A DNA stretch of 64,000 nucleotides from Fructilactobacillus ixorae (GCF_024029915.1 NZ_CP097478.1:434001-498000), one strand, 5' to 3'. Counted from the first letter of the stretch, positions 48,773 to 58,842 are shown. The notes: a model not told the origin generated them from the letters alone. Made by a program: numbers and translations.

Positions 48773-49675
48773 ATGTTATATGGAAGTATTGAAGCTGGTG
48801 GAACTAAATTTGTGTGTGCCGTTGGGGATGAAAACTTCAACGTGATTGACCAAACCCAATTTCCGACGACGACTCCTGACGAAACGTTGGCCCGGACCGT
48901 TAAGTACTTTAAGAAGTTTGATCACATTGATGCCTTTGGGATTGCATCCTTTGGACCCATCGACGTTGACAAAAATTCAGACACGTACGGCTGGATTATC
49001 AAAACTCCGAAAAAGGGGTGGAGTAACATTGATTTCCTAGGGAAGATGAAAGAAAGCTTCCAGGTTCCGATGTTTTGGACGACCGACGTGAACGGTTCTG
49101 CGTACGGAGAATACGTTAGTGCGAAACGGCACGACGAAAACATTAAATCGGTGAGTTACATTACGATTGGAACCGGAATTGGTATGGGTTCCGTAATCAA
49201 CGGTGACTTTTTGGGGGTGAAAGGAACACCTGAATTTGGGCACATCAAAGTGCGTCGGCACCGCGATGACCTTGATTTCAAGGGTACCTGTCCTTGGCAC
49301 GGGGACTGCCTAGAAGGGCTTGCTTCGGGTCCAACGTTTGAAGCCCGGAACGGGGTGAAGGGTCAGGATACGCCGATTGTTGATCCAACCTGGGATATCA
49401 TTGCGTACTACGTCGCTCAAGCAGTCGTTGATCTGACGGTGACGTTCCGTCCGGACAAAGTAGTGCTGGGGGGCGGAGTTTGCACGCCGGAATTTATTGC
49501 AAAGGTGCGGGCACAATTTACACTTCTCTTTAACAACTATCTAAATGTTGGTTCGTTAGAGCAGTACATCACCGCACCAGAAATTGATCACAACGGTTCA
49601 GCAACGTTTGGTGATTTCGTCTTAGCCCAAAAAGCAATTAACGAAGCACAAGCAACGAGTGAAATGGGGGAGTAA
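48773..49675 (+). CDS. ROK family fructokinase-like sugar kinase
   Basis: This 300-residue ROK sugar kinase phosphorylates a hexose with ATP. GSIEAGGTKFVCAVGD at residues 3-18 is the N-terminal phosphate-binding loop. The sugar-binding/catalytic Asp lies in TTDVNGSAYGE near residue 103. The ROK zinc motif is seen as GHIKVRRH ... CPWHGDCLEGLASGP near residues 160-190, and VVLGGGV follows. The overall form is that of fructokinases of the ScrK/GmuE branch. The ATG at 48773 follows AAGGAGG; the longer in-frame option from 48704 would overlap the promoter and is rejected. pgi follows after 5 bases, so fructose 6-phosphate or glucose 6-phosphate would pass between the products. Confidence 0.92.
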   Translation: MLYGSIEAGGTKFVCAVGDENFNVIDQTQFPTTTPDETLARTVKYFKKFDHIDAFGIASFGPIDVDKNSDTYGWIIKTPKKGWSNIDFLGKMKESFQVPMFWTTDVNGSAYGEYVSAKRHDENIKSVSYITIGTGIGMGSVINGDFLGVKGTPEFGHIKVRRHRDDLDFKGTCPWHGDCLEGLASGPTFEARNGVKGQDTPIVDPTWDIIAYYVAQAVVDLTVTFRPDKVVLGGGVCTPEFIAKVRAQFTLLFNNYLNVGSLEQYITAPEIDHNGSATFGDFVLAQKAINEAQATSEMGE

Positions 49676-49680
49676 CATAG

Positions 49681-51030
49681 ATGGCTTACATTAATTTTGA
49701 TGATACGAAGGTAACTAAGTTTGTGCATGACAACGAACTGGCAGAAATGCAAGCCTTAGTGACCGCCGCCGATCAGGAGTTGCGGAACGGTACGGGGGCC
49801 GGAGCGGACTTTCGGGGCTGGCTCACGTTACCTGCTGACTACGATCGGGAGGAATTTGCCCGGATTCAAGCGGCCGCAAATAAAATTAACCAAGACTCAG
49901 AAGTTCTCGTGGTCATTGGAATTGGAGGCTCCTATTTAGGAGCCAAGATGGCCATGGACTTCTTAAACGGTAGTTTTTATAATTCAAAGTCCGCCGCCGA
50001 TCGGCGTGGGGTGCAGGTCGTCTTTGCCGGAAACTCGCTTAGTGCGACCTATCTCCAGGAACTACAGGACTTTGTGGGCGACCGCGACTTCTCGGTTAAC
50101 ATCATTTCTAAGTCAGGGACCACGACGGAACCTTCGATTGCCTTTCGGATTTTCAAGGAAAAGTTAATTCAGAAGTATGGGAAGGAAGAAGCGAACCACC
50201 GGATTTACGCGACAACGGATGCCAAAAACGGAGCGTTGCGTCAAGAAGTTGCTTCCAATGGTTACGAAAGCTTTATCATTCCCGATGATGTGGGAGGTCG
50301 GTTCTCGGTGTTGACTCCAGTAGGCTTACTGCCAATTGCGGCCACAGGGGCAGACATCACAGAGTTAATGCGGGGAGCTTCAGAGGCAGCCACTGCTTAT
50401 CAAAATGCGGATTTACAACAAAATGCGGCGTACCGGTATGCGGCGTTACGGAACATTTTGTACCGTAAGGGGTACGTAACTGAATTAGTGGAAAACTACG
50501 AACCGAACCTGCGGATGTTCGCCGAATGGTGGAAGCAGTTGATGGGTGAATCGGAAGGGAAGGATCAAAAGGGAATTTATCCGTCCTCCGCGAACTTCAC
50601 GACTGATTTACACTCACTGGGACAGTACATTCAAGAAGGCCTCCGGAACCTGTTTGAAACGGTGGTTAAAGTTAAAACCCCACCTTACAACGTGGAAATT
50701 CCGATGGAAGCTGATAATTTGGATGGCTTAAACTACCTCAAGGGACAGTCACTAAACGAAGTTAACGATAAGGCCTACGAAGGGGTTGTTTTGGCTCATA
50801 ACGACGGTGGCGTGCCGGTCTTGACGGTCGAAATTCCGGATGAGTCTGAATACAGCTTGGGATACTTAATTTATTTCTTTGAAGTGGCTGTCGGTATTTC
50901 TGGCTACTTGAATGGCATTAATCCGTTTAATCAACCCGGGGTGGAAGCATACAAGCAAAACATGTTTGCCCTGCTCGGGAAACCGGGCTACGAGGAGTTA
51001 GCAGCCAAATTAAACCAAGCAGATGATTAG
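49681..51030 (+). CDS. pgi: Glucose-6-phosphate isomerase
   Basis: Phosphoglucose isomerase (449 residues) interconverts glucose 6-phosphate and fructose 6-phosphate. Signature 1 [13 protein letters not shown] is near residue 80, the [10 protein letters not shown] phosphate loop near residue 142, and the Gram-positive-type [14 protein letters not shown] near residue 203. The catalytic Glu region is [20 protein letters not shown] near residue 276, and the C-terminal Lys lies in [10 protein letters not shown]. It forms a two-gene unit with the ROK kinase and is closed by a terminator. Confidence 0.97.
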   Translation: MAYINFDDTKVTKFVHDNELAEMQALVTAADQELRNGTGAGADFRGWLTLPADYDREEFARIQAAANKINQDSEVLVVIGIGGSYLGAKMAMDFLNGSFYNSKSAADRRGVQVVFAGNSLSATYLQELQDFVGDRDFSVNIISKSGTTTEPSIAFRIFKEKLIQKYGKEEANHRIYATTDAKNGALRQEVASNGYESFIIPDDVGGRFSVLTPVGLLPIAATGADITELMRGASEAATAYQNADLQQNAAYRYAALRNILYRKGYVTELVENYEPNLRMFAEWWKQLMGESEGKDQKGIYPSSANFTTDLHSLGQYIQEGLRNLFETVVKVKTPPYNVEIPMEADNLDGLNYLKGQSLNEVNDKAYEGVVLAHNDGGVPVLTVEIPDESEYSLGYLIYFFEVAVGISGYLNGINPFNQPGVEAYKQNMFALLGKPGYEELAAKLNQADD

Positions 51031-51032
51031 TA

Positions 51033-51065
51033 AAAAAGAGAACGCGAACGCGTTCTCTTTTTTTG
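51033..51065 (+). terminator. Rho-independent terminator of pgi
   Basis: GAGAACGCG / CGCGTTCTC (51038-51057) is followed by a T-run. Confidence 0.92.
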
Positions 51066-51238
51066 TTTACGGATGGCTAAGCGCTTAATTATTTCTCAAT
51101 ATATTTCAAAATGGTTACAGTTAGGTTAAGAACAGGTTGAAAGTCCACCGGGAACGGTTAGACGTGCTATTATACATCATGTAAGTTACTTAATTAAATT
51201 AAACCAAAGACAATTTCACAGCGGAGGTTATCACTAAC

Positions 51239-52315
51239 ATGGAAAACAAAAAAGTTCACTTTAAGATGTATAAAGCAGGTAAGAAATGGTTGTTCGCTGG
51301 AATCGCCACTTCAATGATGGCTGGTGCGTTCTTCTTCACTAGTAACACTGCTTCAGCTGACGTCATTTCGACTGGTCAGCAACACGTTGGAACTTCGTAC
51401 GTTTGGGGTGGATCAAATCCTGGTGGGTTTGACTGTTCTGGATTTACGCAATATGTTTTTGCTCAAAACGGAATCAGCTTACCACGGACGGCGGCTGCTC
51501 AATACGCTGCTAGTCAACCAATCAGTGCTTCTGAAGCTCGTCCTGGCGACTTGGTTTTCTTTAATGACGGTGGAATCTACCACGTCGGAATTTACCAAGG
51601 AAACGGCATGATGTTAGATGCCCAAAACCGTGGAGTAATTAGTGGTGATTCAATTTCATACTTCTCTGGTGATGTATTGTACGGTCGGGTTGGTGGCGGG
51701 GTTAGCGCTGCTGCTGCACAAACGCAAGCTACAGTTCAACAACCAGCTGCTAACACGGACCAAACTACTAACAACCAAGCTACTGAAAATGACCAAGCTG
51801 CCGCTCAACCAGCCACTGACAACGGTCAAGCTAACCAACAACCAGCTGCCAACAATGACCAAGCTACTACGCAACCAGCCGCAGACAACAGCCAAGCTAA
51901 CCAACAACCAGCTGTAAACGATGACCAAGCTGCTGCTCAACCAGCAACTGATAACAGCCAAGCTAACCAACAACCAGCTGCAAACAACGACCAAGCTGTT
52001 GCTCAACCAGCCGTTGCCAGCGCTAAGCCAGAGTTTACGGATGCTAAGTTAGTTTCCCAATCTGCTGCTAAAGAAGGGCAATTCAACGTTGAAAAAGGTT
52101 ACTTCACGAATGGTGACACGAAGATTGCCGTTCGGACTTCTGCTGACTTAAAGGCAAAGATTAAAGGTTACTTGCCTGCTAATGCCCAAATCAGTTACGA
52201 TGGTTACGTTGTTAAAGACGGACACGTTTGGGTTGAATACACTGGTTTCTCTGGAAACAAGTTGTACTGCCCAGTTCGTGAAACTAACAAAGTAGCATGG
52301 GGTTCATTTGAATAA
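51239..52315 (+). CDS. Secreted NlpC/P60 peptidoglycan hydrolase with C-terminal SH3-like domain
   Basis: This 358-residue wall hydrolase probably cleaves peptide stems of peptidoglycan. The N terminus carries a KxYKxGKxW signal ([14 protein letters not shown]) with cleavage near ASADVIS (about residue 40). The NlpC/P60 domain (residues 41-150) has catalytic Cys66 in FDCSGF and His115 in YHVGIY. A linker of about 100 residues repeats NDQA-x-x-QPA-x-D-N-x-QANQQPA. The C-terminal part (270-358; [20 protein letters not shown] and [20 protein letters not shown]) resembles an SH3b wall-binding domain. It shares the signal type with the SRRPs although it is not Ser-rich. The gene stands alone. Confidence 0.9.
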   Translation: MENKKVHFKMYKAGKKWLFAGIATSMMAGAFFFTSNTASADVISTGQQHVGTSYVWGGSNPGGFDCSGFTQYVFAQNGISLPRTAAAQYAASQPISASEARPGDLVFFNDGGIYHVGIYQGNGMMLDAQNRGVISGDSISYFSGDVLYGRVGGGVSAAAAQTQATVQQPAANTDQTTNNQATENDQAAAQPATDNGQANQQPAANNDQATTQPAADNSQANQQPAVNDDQAAAQPATDNSQANQQPAANNDQAVAQPAVASAKPEFTDAKLVSQSAAKEGQFNVEKGYFTNGDTKIAVRTSADLKAKIKGYLPANAQISYDGYVVKDGHVWVEYTGFSGNKLYCPVRETNKVAWGSFE

Positions 52316-52322
52316 GTTTTTC

Positions 52323-52354
52323 AAAAAGACACTACTGATGTAGTGTCTTTTTTA
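52323..52354 (+). terminator. Terminator of the NlpC/P60 gene
   Basis: AAAAAGACACTAC / GTAGTGTCTTTTTT hairpin with T-run. Confidence 0.9.
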
Positions 52355-52370
52355 GTTGGTAATGGTAACT

Positions 52371-52404
52371 AAAAACCCGACTGTGCTCAGCATAGTCGGG
52401 TTTA
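52371..52404 (-). terminator. Terminator of pyrD (minus strand)
   Basis: AAACCCGACT / AGTCGGGTTT hairpin; on the minus strand it lies just after the pyrD stop and ends in a T-rich stretch. Confidence 0.85.
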
Positions 52405-52406
52405 AG

Positions 52407-53348
52407 TTAGTTGGACTGGGTTTTTAAGTGACCGCGAAAATCGGCGAGGGTTTGGTACCCCTTTTCCTGCATCAGCGTTTCTAGTTCGTGGGTAATGCGG
52501 GCAAAGGCAGAAACGCCTTCTTGCATCACAACCGTTCCGAGTTCAACGATGTCTGCCCCACATAAAATGAGTTCAAAGGCATCAGTCCCCGTTGTTACGC
52601 CCCCAGTTCCGATGATTTTAATCTCTGGTCGGAGTCGTTGCCGAAAGGCGCGGACGTTTGCAAGGGCAACTGGTTTGATATATTGACCACCGATTCCACC
52701 AAAGCCACCTTTGGGCTTAATCACTACTGTTTCGGTGTTGGGATCAATTACTAACCCATTGCCCACGCTATTAATGGCGTTGATATAGGTTAACGGATAC
52801 TGGTTTAAAATGGCCGCCATCGCGTCGTATTGTTGCAAATCAAAGTAGGGCGGTAACTTAACCCCGAGTGGTTTTTCGTAAAAAGCACAGACCTGGTCCA
52901 AAATGGCGCGGGTTGCGTCTAAATCGTACCCAATTTGCGGTTTGCCCACGACGTTTGGACAGGAAAGGTTTAGTTCACACAAGCCGGTGAAGTTACTGGC
53001 TTGAATTTGTTGTAAGGCGGCGACTTGATCGGCCGGCTTGGTCCCGGTTACCGATAAATCAATTGGTTTATCAGTCTCCGTATGGGCAATAAAATCAAGG
53101 TAGTAAGCCAATCCCTGGTTGGGTAACCCCATTGAGTTAATACTCCCTAAGTCGGTATCGAAGTACCGGGGTTTGGGGTTCCCCGCTCGAGGAGCGAGCG
53201 TTGCACTTTTAGTGGTTAACCCGCCGGCGGCAGAATCCAGAACCGATTGCATCTCCGGAGCAGTTTCGTCACAGACGCCCGCCGCATTCACAAACGGGTG
53301 GTGGAAAGTTTCGTTACCAATGGTAGCACTTAAATCGATGGTAGCCAT
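52407..53348 (-). CDS. pyrD: Dihydroorotate dehydrogenase, class 1A (fumarate type)
   Basis: This 313-residue soluble flavoenzyme oxidises dihydroorotate to orotate with fumarate as acceptor, the fourth step of pyrimidine synthesis. Class 1A features are the length, NAAGVCDETAPEMQ near residue 21, NSMGLPNQGLAYYL near residue 70, the catalytic Cys in CELNLSCPNV near residue 130, and FMN-phosphate binding by IGTGGVTTGTDAFE near residue 248. It uses the same pathway as pyrBC, to which it is divergent, and has its own PyrR-type leader on the minus strand. Confidence 0.95.
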   Translation of the reverse strand: MATIDLSATIGNETFHHPFVNAAGVCDETAPEMQSVLDSAAGGLTTKSATLAPRAGNPKPRYFDTDLGSINSMGLPNQGLAYYLDFIAHTETDKPIDLSVTGTKPADQVAALQQIQASNFTGLCELNLSCPNVVGKPQIGYDLDATRAILDQVCAFYEKPLGVKLPPYFDLQQYDAMAAILNQYPLTYINAINSVGNGLVIDPNTETVVIKPKGGFGGIGGQYIKPVALANVRAFRQRLRPEIKIIGTGGVTTGTDAFELILCGADIVELGTVVMQEGVSAFARITHELETLMQEKGYQTLADFRGHLKTQSN

Positions 53349-53495
53349 TCTTCGGACTCCTTTCGCAACTAAGCACAGTTGCGCAAACTAAAAACGCAGT
53401 TCAAGGGTCAGGTTCAGAGAAAAAACGACCGCACGAACTGCGTTATCAGGTTAAATTCGACTTGAAATCTTTTGGTCTCTCTGAACCAAGTTAAG
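53349..53495 (-). promoter_or_regulatory. PyrR-type attenuator of pyrD
   Basis: On the minus strand a hairpin TTGGT-TCAGAGAG-ACCAA (plus 53472-53489) carries the PyrR-binding loop CAGAGAG. A terminator with stem AACGCAGTTC (plus 53393-53402) and GAACTGCGTT (53435-53444) follows. The segment TCTCTGAACC inside its loop is complementary to GGTTCAGAGA of the first hairpin, giving the alternative antiterminator. Confidence 0.85.
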
Positions 53496-53613
53496 ATGAA
53501 TTGTTTTAATCCTACTGAAGAAGTTCCCAGTTGTCAAGCACGATCAGTAATTGACTTTTGGCGTCAGATTCGTTACAGTAATCACCAATTAAATAACGGA
53601 ATAAAGCGGGTGC

Positions 53614-53700
53614 TTTAACCCAATCCAGCGAGGTTGGGAAGTTAACTGGCGGTGTTTGCAAAGGGGCATGCTAGGTTAATGAGAGCAGGCCCCTTTATTG
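53614..53700 (+). promoter_or_regulatory. PyrR-type attenuator of pyrBC
   Basis: CCCAA-TCCAGCGAGG-TTGGG (53619-53638) is a PyrR-binding hairpin with the conserved TCCAG-GAGG loop. A terminator AAAGGGGC (53660-53667) / GCCCCTTT (53689-53696) with a short T-rich tail follows. GGTTAA in its loop can pair with TTAACC upstream to form an antiterminator. Confidence 0.85.
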
Positions 53701-53722
53701 TAGCGCCAATAGGGAGGACACG

Positions 53723-54670
53723 ATGACTAATTCAGCACAACATGATTTAGTTTCTGTAAGTGATTTAAGTGAAGCGGACGTTTTACATAAAATTCGGCTC
53801 GCACAACTGTTTCAAGCCGGCAAAACGGTGACGTTGCAACGACCAACGTACGCCATGAATCTCTTTTTTGAAAACAGTACGCGCACGCACACTAGTTTTG
53901 AAATGGCCGAACGGCGGCTTGGCATGCAGGTGTTGCAGTTTGTCGCCGATGGTAGTTCCGTAACGAAGGGCGAAACGCTCAGTGATACGGTCAAAACCTT
54001 ACAAGCCATTGGCGTGGATGTGGCCGTAATTCGGCACCCAGAAAATCAATATTACCAACCACTGTTGGCCGAACAATTAGACATCAGCATTGTTAATGGT
54101 GGTGATGGGAGTGGCCAACATCCATCCCAGTCGTTGCTAGACATGATGACCATTTACCAAGAATTTGGCACCTTTCGGGACTTGAAAATTACGATTGTGG
54201 GTGATCTTAGTCACTCCCGGGTGGCCCGCTCGAACATGGCGTTACTACAGCGGTTAGGGGCTCAGGTTTCGTTTGCGGGACCAGCCCAGTGGTATAATGC
54301 CGAATTTGAACGTTACGGACAGGATACGACCATCGATGAAGCTGTTAACAATGCAGACGTTGTCATGTTGCTCCGGGTGCAAAAGGAGCGGTTAGGGACC
54401 GAGCTAGCTGACTTTGATGCCGCTCGTTATCATCGGGAGTTTGGGCTGACCAAAGCGCGTTATCAACGGCTAAAACCAGAAGCCATCATCATGCATCCAG
54501 CGCCCGTCAACCGGGGGATTGAGATTGATTCCAGTTTGGTAGAACAACCCCAGTCACGAATTTTTAAACAGATGGAGAACGGGGTTTTCATGCGGATGGC
54601 AATTCTGACGGACGTGTTGGTTGCCAAGGGATTAATTAATCCTGCTGAAATTAAAGGAGCAGAAGGATGA
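53723..54670 (+). CDS. pyrB: Aspartate carbamoyltransferase catalytic chain
   Basis: This 315-residue enzyme joins carbamoyl phosphate and aspartate, the committed step of pyrimidine synthesis. The carbamoyl-phosphate motif [20 protein letters not shown] is at about residues 49-68, and the family motif [11 protein letters not shown] near residue 133. Asp-binding residues appear in MLLRVQKER near residue 215, and HPAPVNRG near residue 257. The ATG follows GGGAGGA. It overlaps pyrC by 4 bases. Confidence 0.97.
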   Translation: MTNSAQHDLVSVSDLSEADVLHKIRLAQLFQAGKTVTLQRPTYAMNLFFENSTRTHTSFEMAERRLGMQVLQFVADGSSVTKGETLSDTVKTLQAIGVDVAVIRHPENQYYQPLLAEQLDISIVNGGDGSGQHPSQSLLDMMTIYQEFGTFRDLKITIVGDLSHSRVARSNMALLQRLGAQVSFAGPAQWYNAEFERYGQDTTIDEAVNNADVVMLLRVQKERLGTELADFDAARYHREFGLTKARYQRLKPEAIIMHPAPVNRGIEIDSSLVEQPQSRIFKQMENGVFMRMAILTDVLVAKGLINPAEIKGAEG

Positions 54671-55935
54671 CACAAATACTGTTAAAAAACGGACAAGTTT
54701 ATCAGGAACGACAACTGGTTCCCGGGGACCTCTTAATCGTGGATGGAAAAATCGCGGCGATTGGCGAACACTTAGAGCAGCCGGGCCAAACCGTCATTGA
54801 TTTGACGGGCAAGGTGATTTTACCGGGGTTAGTGGACGTGCACGTCCACTTTCGGGATCCGGGCCAGACCGCGAAAGAAACGGTTGCAACTGGCAGTGCG
54901 GCGGCCGCGCAGGGTGGTTATACCACTGTGTGTGCCATGCCAAACGTGACACCGGTCCCGAACACTCCGGTACAACTTGCTAAGCTGGTGCAAGCCAACC
55001 AGGAGCAGGGGCAGGTTTCAGTGTGTCAATATGCGCCGGTGACAGTTGACGAAACCACGGAGCAGCTGGTGGACTTTGCCGGAATGCAAGCGGCGGGGGC
55101 CATTGGCTTTAGTAACGACGGAGTTGGGATTCAAAGTGCCAAAACCATGTACGATGCCATGGTCGGGATTGCCAAAACGGGATTGCCGTTAGCTGCTCAC
55201 GTTGAGGATCATGCGCTGATGGCGGGCGGCGTGATGAACGCTGGTCCCCGCGCCCAGGCCCTAGGGTTACCGGGCGCAGTTTCCGTTGCAGAGACCAGTC
55301 AATTAGCTCGAGATCTTGAACTAGCAAGAGTGACTGGCGTTCACTATCACGTTTGTCACGTGTCGACCGCGCGAAGTGTAGCGTTGATCCGGCGGGCGAA
55401 GGCCGATGGGGTCCATGTGACGGCGGAAGTTAGTCCTCACCACCTATTGCTTAACGATGAAATGATTCAAGCTGATGATCCCCTCTTTAAAATGAATCCC
55501 CCCCTGCGATCCTCCACTGATGCTCAGGCATTACTAGCTGGCCTCCAAGACGGGACCATCGACATGATTGCCACGGACCACGCCCCCCATACCAAGGCCG
55601 ACAAGGGTACGAGTTTTACCGACGGCGCCTTTGGCATTACCGGATTAGAAACCGCGTTTCCCTTGTTATATACCAAACTCGTGGCCCCGGGCACGGTCAG
55701 TTTGGCAGACTTGTTGGACTGGATGAGTTTTAATCCCAGCCGCATTTTTTCTTTATTAACGGCCCCAAAGCTCCACGTGGGGAGCATTGCCAACCTCTCT
55801 TTGTGGGACTTAGAGGCTGATCGCCAGCTGACAGTTCACGACCTTAAGTCTAAAGGAACCAACACACCGTTTTTGGGCACCCACGTGGTAGCCGAACACG
55901 TTAACACGATCTGTGCCGGCCAGGTGGTTGATTAA
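54667..55935 (+). CDS. pyrC: Dihydroorotase
   Basis: This 422-residue type I dihydroorotase cyclises carbamoyl aspartate. The zinc motif [16 protein letters not shown] is near residue 57, [17 protein letters not shown] near residue 87, and the second metal set in [10 protein letters not shown] near residue 178 and YHVCHVST near residue 226. The catalytic Asp lies in ATDHAPH near residue 303. It follows pyrB with an ATGA overlap and is closed by a strong terminator; pyrAA, pyrAB, pyrF and pyrE are not in the window. Confidence 0.97.
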   Translation: MTQILLKNGQVYQERQLVPGDLLIVDGKIAAIGEHLEQPGQTVIDLTGKVILPGLVDVHVHFRDPGQTAKETVATGSAAAAQGGYTTVCAMPNVTPVPNTPVQLAKLVQANQEQGQVSVCQYAPVTVDETTEQLVDFAGMQAAGAIGFSNDGVGIQSAKTMYDAMVGIAKTGLPLAAHVEDHALMAGGVMNAGPRAQALGLPGAVSVAETSQLARDLELARVTGVHYHVCHVSTARSVALIRRAKADGVHVTAEVSPHHLLLNDEMIQADDPLFKMNPPLRSSTDAQALLAGLQDGTIDMIATDHAPHTKADKGTSFTDGAFGITGLETAFPLLYTKLVAPGTVSLADLLDWMSFNPSRIFSLLTAPKLHVGSIANLSLWDLEADRQLTVHDLKSKGTNTPFLGTHVVAEHVNTICAGQVVD

Positions 55936-55944
55936 AGAAGCGTT

Positions 55945-55979
55945 AACCAGAACCGGGTTGATCCGGTTCTGGTTTTTTG
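55945..55979 (+). terminator. Terminator of pyrBC
   Basis: AACCAGAACCGG / CCGGTTCTGGTT is followed by a T-run. Confidence 0.93.
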
Positions 55980-56057
55980 CTGCTGATTTTGACAGGCGGG
56001 GGGATTTCTCGTAAGATGGATAGGGCAACTAACGTTCGGAGGTAAAGGAGCAGACAG

Positions 56058-56927
56058 GTGAATAAACTGCAACACTTACTGATCGGCGTGGTAATGGGTG
56101 TGACGTTAAGCATGGGAGGAGTTCCTTCCGTCAGTTTCGCACAAACGGAAGTTGGCCAAGCCCCCCAAACCACCGATCGCTACCAACAATTACAACAACG
56201 GGACTACCAATCGGGGTCCCAGGCGTACGACGTGGTTAATCACGATCAGCCAGACACAATTAGCCCGCAGGATTATCCGGTTAGTCGGATTGATTTTTCG
56301 AATCTAGATCGGTTGAACCGGGCCCAACCAGCCACGGCCTACCTCACACAGGAGAACCTGGGGAAATCCAAGGGACGAGAACGGCAGCTGTTCAAACCCA
56401 CAGGGTGGTCAAACCAACCGAAGCGGGTGAATGGCCAACGAGTCTTTCCCGTGAACCGGGGGCATTTGATTGCCTACACGTGCACGTTTAATTTAGATGA
56501 AAACGGAAAGTATCAGCCGGGCGCCAAGGGCTCGATTGACAATCCTAAAAATTTATTTACACAAACCGCCTTTGCCAACCAAAAAGTAATGACGATTAAT
56601 GAACAAGCGGTCCGCAACGCCCTTGCCCAGGGAAAACACGTGATTTACCAAGTCACGCCGGTTTTTCAGGGGAATGATCTAATGGCGAAGGGAGTCTGGG
56701 TGCAAGCGGTTAGTTCGGATGGGAGTTTCCACTTCAACCGGTATCTGTATAACGTGCAACCCGGGTTAGCCTTTGATTACGCCACCGGGCGTTCGCACGT
56801 TGATTCCCAGATGACCGTTCCGACGCCAATGAACTATGAAAACTACCGGAAGCATGCGTTAAAACCCATTAGTACCGGCTACCAAACGCATCGTCATGAG
56901 AAAGTGCGCGTACGTCACTTTTTTTAG
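56058..56927 (+). CDS. Secreted DNA/RNA non-specific endonuclease
   Basis: This 289-residue nuclease belongs to the EndA/NucA-type beta-beta-alpha metal superfamily. The N-terminal signal peptide (LLIGVVMGVTLSMGGVPSVS, cleavage near FAQT) suggests secretion. The catalytic motif is VNRGHLIAYT around residues 136-145, with the conserved His in RGHL; most relatives have DRGH, so Asn replaces Asp here. The Asn/metal region follows at DNPKNLFTQTAFANQKVM near residue 164. The start is a GTG at 56058 after AAGGAG. It likely degrades external DNA or RNA for nucleotide salvage, which is an inference. Confidence 0.88.
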   Translation: MNKLQHLLIGVVMGVTLSMGGVPSVSFAQTEVGQAPQTTDRYQQLQQRDYQSGSQAYDVVNHDQPDTISPQDYPVSRIDFSNLDRLNRAQPATAYLTQENLGKSKGRERQLFKPTGWSNQPKRVNGQRVFPVNRGHLIAYTCTFNLDENGKYQPGAKGSIDNPKNLFTQTAFANQKVMTINEQAVRNALAQGKHVIYQVTPVFQGNDLMAKGVWVQAVSSDGSFHFNRYLYNVQPGLAFDYATGRSHVDSQMTVPTPMNYENYRKHALKPISTGYQTHRHEKVRVRHFF

Positions 56928-56980
56928 GCTTGACAAAACCATAAATTACCGTAGAATAACTGATAACCAGTAAGCAAATC

Positions 56981-57378
56981 AGAAAAGCGAAGCGTAGCCC
57001 AGTTCTAAGGGGAATAATCGAAGCGAGTTCTAGGGTGGTGCGATAGAATGTTTATCCACTTAGACAGATCAGCTACAAGTTGCAACTCCGAATGATGAAG
57101 AGGGGTTGTTGGGATTGCCCATTATCGCAAACGAGTATCGTTGTTCCTGCAATCGTACTTAGAGCCGTTTCACTTGGAAACGGGAATTCTGGGTGGTAAC
57201 ACGCAAAAGCGTCCTAGACCGTGTCGTTGGCATGGTGGCGGGCGCTTTTGGTTTTTCTAGGCGCGTAGCAGATGCAACCGCACTCATGAGATGGCGAGTG
57301 GATCCGGACCACGCGCTAAAAAAGGTGGTACCACGTTTTTAACGTCCTTGTTCAGTTAATGAACAGGGACGTTTTTTA
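56981..57378 (+). promoter_or_regulatory. T-box leader of brnQ 1, isoleucine specifier, two antiterminator modules
   Basis: Stem I closes by GTAGC (56994-56998) and GCTAC (57072-57076). The specifier read in the internal loop is ATC (57068-57070), i.e. Ile. A T-box sequence TGGGTGGTAACACG (57190-57203) is followed by a terminator (AAAAGCGTCC / GGGCGCTTTT, 57205-57256). A second T-box sequence AAGGTGGTACCACG (57322-57335) is followed by a second terminator (AACGTCCTTGTTC / GAACAGGGACGTT, 57341-57374). Confidence 0.88.
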
Positions 57379-57421
57379 TTTGCTTACCATGGTTAATCAC
57401 TTTAAGTTAGGAGCAACAACC

Positions 57422-58789
57422 ATGTCTGAATTAGAAACACCCAACCACTTCCGGTTTAAACAGTTAATTGTTTTAGCCTCACTTTTATTTGCCCTGTTTT
57501 TTGGAGCTGGGAATTTAATTTTCCCTGTTCATCTGGGTCAAGTGGCCGGTCGGAACTGGATTCCGGCTGCAATCGGTTTTTTACTGTCAGCGATTTTATT
57601 ACCCCTCGGGTCCATTTTTGCCCTGGGTCTGACCAAAAGTAAAAACATGTTTGAATTAGTCTTACCAGTGGGGAGCATCTTTTCATTGCTCTTTTTGCTG
57701 GCTGCCCACGGGTCGATGGGGCTGCTAATTGGGTCACCGCGGTTAGCCACTGTGACCTTTACAATGGGGGTTCAGCCCTTTTTACCAACCCGGTGGAGTC
57801 ATCCAGCCCTCCTCATTTTTTCGGCGCTGTTTTTCGCAACAATTGTGCTCCTCGCGTACCGGCAAACGAGCATCACGAATAGCGTAGGTAAAATCCTCAA
57901 TCCGCTGTTTGTTGTCCTCTTATTTGGGTTATTCTTAGTTGCCTTTCTCGTTAACGGCGACGCGGTGCACCTGCCGTTGCTCGGACAACCCGGTCAGGGA
58001 ACCAGTTCGCTGATTGGCGGCTTCTTAGAGGGTTACAACACGATGGATGCCCTTGCGGGGTTAGGGTTTGGGGTGACCATCATCGCCGCGGTTCGCTCCT
58101 ATACCAAGTCCGAGCGAAATCAAGGCATAGTTGTTGCAAAGATTGGATTAATGGCTCTCGGGTTGGAAGCAATCATTTACATGGGTCTGATTGCCTTAGG
58201 CGTGGTGAGTCTCCGCTTTACCAAGGTTAGTGCGGATGGGGGGACGGCCTTTACCCAAATCATGGCCCACTATACGGGTTCGCTGGGGGCAGCGTTATTA
58301 GCGACGTTGACCCTGTTAGCTTGTCTAACGACCGCGGTTGGGGTGTTAACCTCCTTCGCGCAGGATCTCGGCAATCGGTTTCCCCGGATTGGCTACCATA
58401 AATTTTTGCTCGGAGCGAACGTAATCGCCTTTGGGCTTGCCAACTTTGGTTTAGACCAGATCATCGCATTTTCAGCCCCAATCTTAAGTTTGCTCTACCC
58501 GATTGCCATCACCGTGATTGTTCTTGCATTGCTGAACCGCTGGATTCGGCAGAATCATCTAATCTACCGGATAACGGTGGGCTTGGTGTTGATTCCAGCC
58601 AGCCTGGATTTTCTCCACACGTTGCCACCGGTCCTCCATCAATTGGCGCCCCTTGTGGCTCTCGATCATTGGTGTCAGGCCGTAATTCCCTTGTTTAACT
58701 GGGGCCTCGATTTTATCCCGTTCTTACTGGTCGGACTGGTGGGGAGTAGCTTGTTCGTTTGGGGTCAAAGTTGCGCAAAAAAGGTTTGA
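57422..58789 (+). CDS. brnQ: Branched-chain amino acid transporter BrnQ (copy 1)
   Basis: This 455-residue LIVCS-family cation symporter imports leucine, isoleucine and valine. It has about 12 membrane helices and the family start ASLLFALFFGAGNLIFPVHL near residue 19, with QGTSSLIGGFLEGYNTMDAL later. The start at 57422 has TTAGGAG upstream; an in-frame ATG at 57359 lies within the leader terminator and is rejected. Its T-box leader with an ATC specifier suggests induction when charged tRNA-Ile is scarce. The copy at 59215 is a paralogue. Confidence 0.95.
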   Translation: MSELETPNHFRFKQLIVLASLLFALFFGAGNLIFPVHLGQVAGRNWIPAAIGFLLSAILLPLGSIFALGLTKSKNMFELVLPVGSIFSLLFLLAAHGSMGLLIGSPRLATVTFTMGVQPFLPTRWSHPALLIFSALFFATIVLLAYRQTSITNSVGKILNPLFVVLLFGLFLVAFLVNGDAVHLPLLGQPGQGTSSLIGGFLEGYNTMDALAGLGFGVTIIAAVRSYTKSERNQGIVVAKIGLMALGLEAIIYMGLIALGVVSLRFTKVSADGGTAFTQIMAHYTGSLGAALLATLTLLACLTTAVGVLTSFAQDLGNRFPRIGYHKFLLGANVIAFGLANFGLDQIIAFSAPILSLLYPIAITVIVLALLNRWIRQNHLIYRITVGLVLIPASLDFLHTLPPVLHQLAPLVALDHWCQAVIPLFNWGLDFIPFLLVGLVGSSLFVWGQSCAKKV

Positions 58790-58842
58790 CAAAGCCACCC
58801 ATCTCCTGTAAATTAATGACAATTAATTAATTCGAAAAACCA

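Noticed and set aside
57359..57421. N-terminal extension of BrnQ 1 from ATG 57359
   Set aside because: These bases form the second leader terminator, and the ATG at 57422 has the ribosome binding site and aligns with the start of BrnQ 2.
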